Source: an uncultured Faecalibacterium sp.
GTDB lineage: Bacteria; Bacillota; Clostridia; Oscillospirales; Ruminococcaceae
NCBI GenBank assembly: GCA_902463235.1
Contig: CABQER010000067.1
Location: 1 to 5,345, forward strand
Direction: 5' to 3'
DNA: 5,345 nucleotides
In this document: positions 4,600 through 5,345 of the stretch, one piece after another
Layout: each line of letters opens with the position of its first letter
How positions within the stretch are numbered: the stretch's first letter is position 1
Position numbers and translations under genes: made by a program
The notes under the pieces: generated by a model
The model's input: the letters and a program-made list of their open reading frames with translations, nothing else
Databases searched by the model: none
What the model was told of the DNA's origin: nothing

Positions 4600-5175
4600 T
4601 CAGGCATTTTCCAGCTCAACCACCGGCCAGCCCAGAAGGCGGATGGCTTCGCGGTCATGGGTAGCCAGCAAGACAGGCTTTTCTCCGCAGCGCTCCCGCA
4701 GCAGCGCCGCAGCAGCGGCAAGGGTGTCCGGGTCCATGCCGGTAAAGGGTTCGTCTAACAGCAGCGTATCGCTGGCGGCCCACAAAGCCCGCAGCAGAGC
4801 CGTGCGGCGCTTCTGTCCGCCGGAAAGCCGTGCTGCAGGCAGGGCCAGTGCAGCAGCATCCATGCCAAACTGTTGAAAATCTTTTATGATTTGCTCCTTG
4901 TATTGTTCTGCACTGCCGGGCAATACCAGCGTCACGTTCTGCACAGCTGTCAGCTGCGGGCAGAGCCGGTCTTCCTGAAACACTGCTGCCACCCGGCCAA
5001 CGCCCTGTACTATGCCAGAAGTGGGTTCTTCCAGCCCCATGAGGATGCGCAGCAATGTGGTCTTGCCCCAGCCGCTGGGTGCCCACAGCACCGCCGGGCT
5101 GTCCACGGCCAAGGTCAGGTCCCGGAACAGCGTTTTCTCCCCGAACTGTTTTGTCAGATGCTCGATGGTCAGCAT
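4600..5175 (-). CDS. ABC transporter ATP-binding protein, NitT/TauT type
   Basis: The product has 191 residues and all ATPase motifs are in order: Walker A APSGWGKT (32-39), Q-loop Q67 in VFQEDRL, signature LSGGQ (117-121), Walker B LLLDEP (138-143, catalytic E142), D-loop GMD (146-148) and H-loop H173. The first Walker A position is Ala instead of Gly. At 191 residues it is shorter than SsuB/TauB proteins (about 250), with little after the H-loop. Its family is set mainly by the neighbouring permease. It would power import of an organic anion or vitamin precursor (taurine, sulfonate, nitrate or thiamine-precursor types are known), but the substrate cannot be told from this window. The ATG at 5175 follows GGAGGTG five bases upstream and overlaps the permease's last codons by seven bases (ATGCTGA), indicating translational coupling. 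Confidence 0.9.
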   Translation of the reverse strand: MLTIEHLTKQFGEKTLFRDLTLAVDSPAVLWAPSGWGKTTLLRILMGLEEPTSGIVQGVGRVAAVFQEDRLCPQLTAVQNVTLVLPGSAEQYKEQIIKDFQQFGMDAAALALPAARLSGGQKRRTALLRALWAASDTLLLDEPFTGMDPDTLAAAAALLRERCGEKPVLLATHDREAIRLLGWPVVELENA

Positions 5176-5345
5176 TGCGGCACCTCCCCGGTCACGGCGC
5201 GGGTCACGCAGTCCAGAAGCAGCAGGAACAGCTTTTCAAACCCAGCGCTGAGCAGGATGATCACAAACGTCCATGCGAACAGCTCCCCGGTGGAAAGGGT
5301 GATCTTGGCCCGGTAGAGTGCATCGCCGATGCTGCCATTGGGCAG
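5169..5345 (-). CDS. ABC transporter permease, NitT/TauT type (C-terminal part)
   Basis: This is the last 58 residues and the TGA stop of a gene that enters from the right edge. I translated it by hand, as it was too short to be listed as a full ORF. The segment ELFAWTFVIILLSAGFEKLF (residues 21-40 of the visible part) matches the final transmembrane helix of SsuC/TauC-like permeases. It is preceded by a loop (LPNGSIGDALYRAK) typical of these proteins, and the short tail ends in GEVPQC. It would form the membrane channel for the ATPase encoded directly downstream. The stop overlaps the ATPase start. A substrate-binding lipoprotein gene is expected further right, outside the window. Confidence 0.85.
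   Translation of the reverse strand: MPNGSIGDALYRAKITLSTGELFAWTFVIILLSAGFEKLFLLLLDCVTRAVTGEVPQC
5181..5187 (-). promoter_or_regulatory. Ribosome binding site of the ABC ATPase gene
   Basis: On the minus strand this reads GGAGGTG, five bases before the ATG at 5175, inside the 3' end of the permease gene. It decides the ATPase start and explains the coupling of the two genes. Confidence 0.75.

Overview
The window looks like chromosomal DNA from a fairly GC-rich Firmicute of the gut Clostridia, and I would guess Faecalibacterium or a near relative in the Oscillospiraceae/Ruminococcaceae. The reasons are strong GGAGG-type ribosome binding sites, compact intrinsic terminators, a clostridial SpoIIQ-like M23 protein, a YbhL-like Bax-inhibitor protein and a clostridial HI0933-family flavoprotein. 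The genus is inference. Nothing here is viral, plasmid-borne or a defence system that I can recognise.

Layout. Positions 1-116 hold non-coding repeat DNA: a perfect 16-bp hairpin and a 32-base repeat. On the minus strand, 117-1409 is a FAD-dependent HI0933/BaiN-like flavoprotein with its own promoter at 1440-1467, and 1496-2578 is hemW, a radical-SAM haem chaperone. A divergent promoter region at about 2579-2689 separates hemW from a plus-strand Bax inhibitor-1 family membrane protein (2690-3400), which ends at a clear terminator (3413-3441). Positions 3442-3728 have no gene. They hold a second copy of the repeat unit, here bounded by an inverted pair of the repeat and carrying another perfect 16-bp hairpin, followed by a possible forespore-type promoter. 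A membrane-anchored, SpoIIQ-like M23 (LytM) protein follows at 3729-4487. A bidirectional terminator (4540-4576) separates it from a minus-strand ABC transporter operon: an ATPase (4600-5175) whose start overlaps the 3' end of a NitT/TauT-type permease that runs off the right edge (5169-5345).

How the genes fit together. Only the ABC ATPase and permease are clearly one functional unit. hemW and the flavoprotein share a strand with an 86-base gap and a separate promoter, so they need not be co-regulated. The most unusual content is the repeat family. Two units about 3.5 kb apart share an almost identical 32-base motif (31 of 32 bases) and an upstream 16-bp hairpin with the same CGCA loop but unrelated stem sequence. 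The second unit also has an inverted third copy at its far end. This may be a small non-autonomous mobile element or a structured RNA/DNA element; I cannot assign it to a named family.
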